In this document: positions 63,967-64,000 of the stretch, in pieces | Numbering within the stretch: the stretch's first letter is position 1 | Layout of the letters: each line of letters opens with the position of its first letter | NCBI GenBank assembly: GCA_002734085.1 | Contig: NVXV01000005.1 | Coordinates: 152,655 to 216,654 of the forward strand | DNA: 64,000 nucleotides | Source of the DNA: Fluviicola sp. | Lineage (GTDB): Bacteria; Bacteroidota; Bacteroidia; Flavobacteriales_D; Crocinitomicaceae | Direction of reading: 5' to 3' | Program-made: the position numbers and the translations under genes | The notes under the pieces: generated by a model | Seen by the model: the letters and a program-made list of their open reading frames with translations, nothing else | Told to the model about the DNA's origin: nothing | The model's database searches: none

Positions 63967-64000
63967 TACCAAATTACGAAATAAAAGATTAATTATTGTT

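Larger units (their letters stand above)
54285..64000. mobile_element. Left part of a tRNA-Val-integrated genomic island
   Basis: It begins at the truncated tRNA-Val, followed by a tyrosine recombinase, then cargo: DUF3800, a four-gene secretion/protease operon and a small unknown gene. The intact tRNA-Val expected at the other end is not in the window, so the island probably continues past 64000. Boundaries are inferred from the tRNA fragment only. Confidence 0.6.

Noticed and set aside
1..64000. CRISPR array, rRNA operon, IS transposase
   Set aside because: I saw no regularly spaced repeats, no rRNA-like sequence and no transposase ORF anywhere in the window.

Overview
The window comes from an AT-rich member of the Bacteroidetes, most likely Flavobacteriales. 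The signs are six predicted exported proteins ending in type IX secretion (T9SS/Por) C-terminal sorting domains, a TonB-dependent receptor with a carboxypeptidase-regulatory-like plug, an S9 dipeptidyl peptidase, an HU-CCDC81/SPOR protein, the absence of convincing Shine-Dalgarno sites, and repeated TAnnTTTG -7 promoter boxes. Most of the window is ordinary chromosome. The last ~10 kb behaves like an integrated island.

Layout. (1) 1-8421, plus: a tight five-gene cluster that looks like a synthase-dependent exopolysaccharide export locus. It holds a TolC-like outer-membrane protein fused to a hydrolase-like barrel (cut by the window edge), an HlyD adaptor, a zinc-ribbon protein with a degenerate GGDEF domain, a processive GT2 synthase, and a T9SS-exported CotH-kinase protein. 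(2) 8424-15625, minus: a complete histidine operon hisG-D-C-B-H-A-F-IE, preceded by a 17-residue leader peptide with clustered His codons and an attenuator terminator. (3) 15.7-21.1 kb: a T9SS cargo protein, rimO, then divergent pyrR-pyrB, a STAS protein and RNase Z. (4) 21.1-28.8 kb, minus: a set that reads as an extracellular DNA/nucleotide scavenging locus, with a lamin-tail surface protein, a TonB-dependent receptor, a secreted endonuclease I, and a 5'-nucleotidase split into a lipoprotein and a Tat-exported half. (5) 29-53.8 kb: housekeeping and envelope genes. These include dipeptidyl peptidase, citrate synthase, MscS, a glycine/ornithine-lipid acyltransferase pair, a VWA surface protein bracketed by inverted repeats, an LDH/MDH-like enzyme, dnaX with a frameshift site on an A10 run, rplS, a GH25 lysozyme, isochorismate synthase with a hotdog thioesterase, murB, an alpha-oxoamine synthase, thiolase, a TPR protein and a PorE-like OmpA protein. 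(6) 53.85-64 kb: a tRNA-like gene abutting a GIY-YIG nuclease gene, a 3' fragment of tRNA-Val(TAC), a tyrosine recombinase, and cargo: a DUF3800 protein, then a four-gene operon with a T9SS subtilase, two paralogous barrels and a PD40 lipoprotein. The island's right end is outside the window.

Most notable are the polysaccharide locus, the his attenuator (apparently transcribed from its own AUG), the dnaX slip site, several near-leaderless promoters, the nucleic-acid scavenging locus, and the GIY-YIG/tRNA and tRNA-Val integration junctions. All functions are read from sequence motifs by eye. No database search was run.
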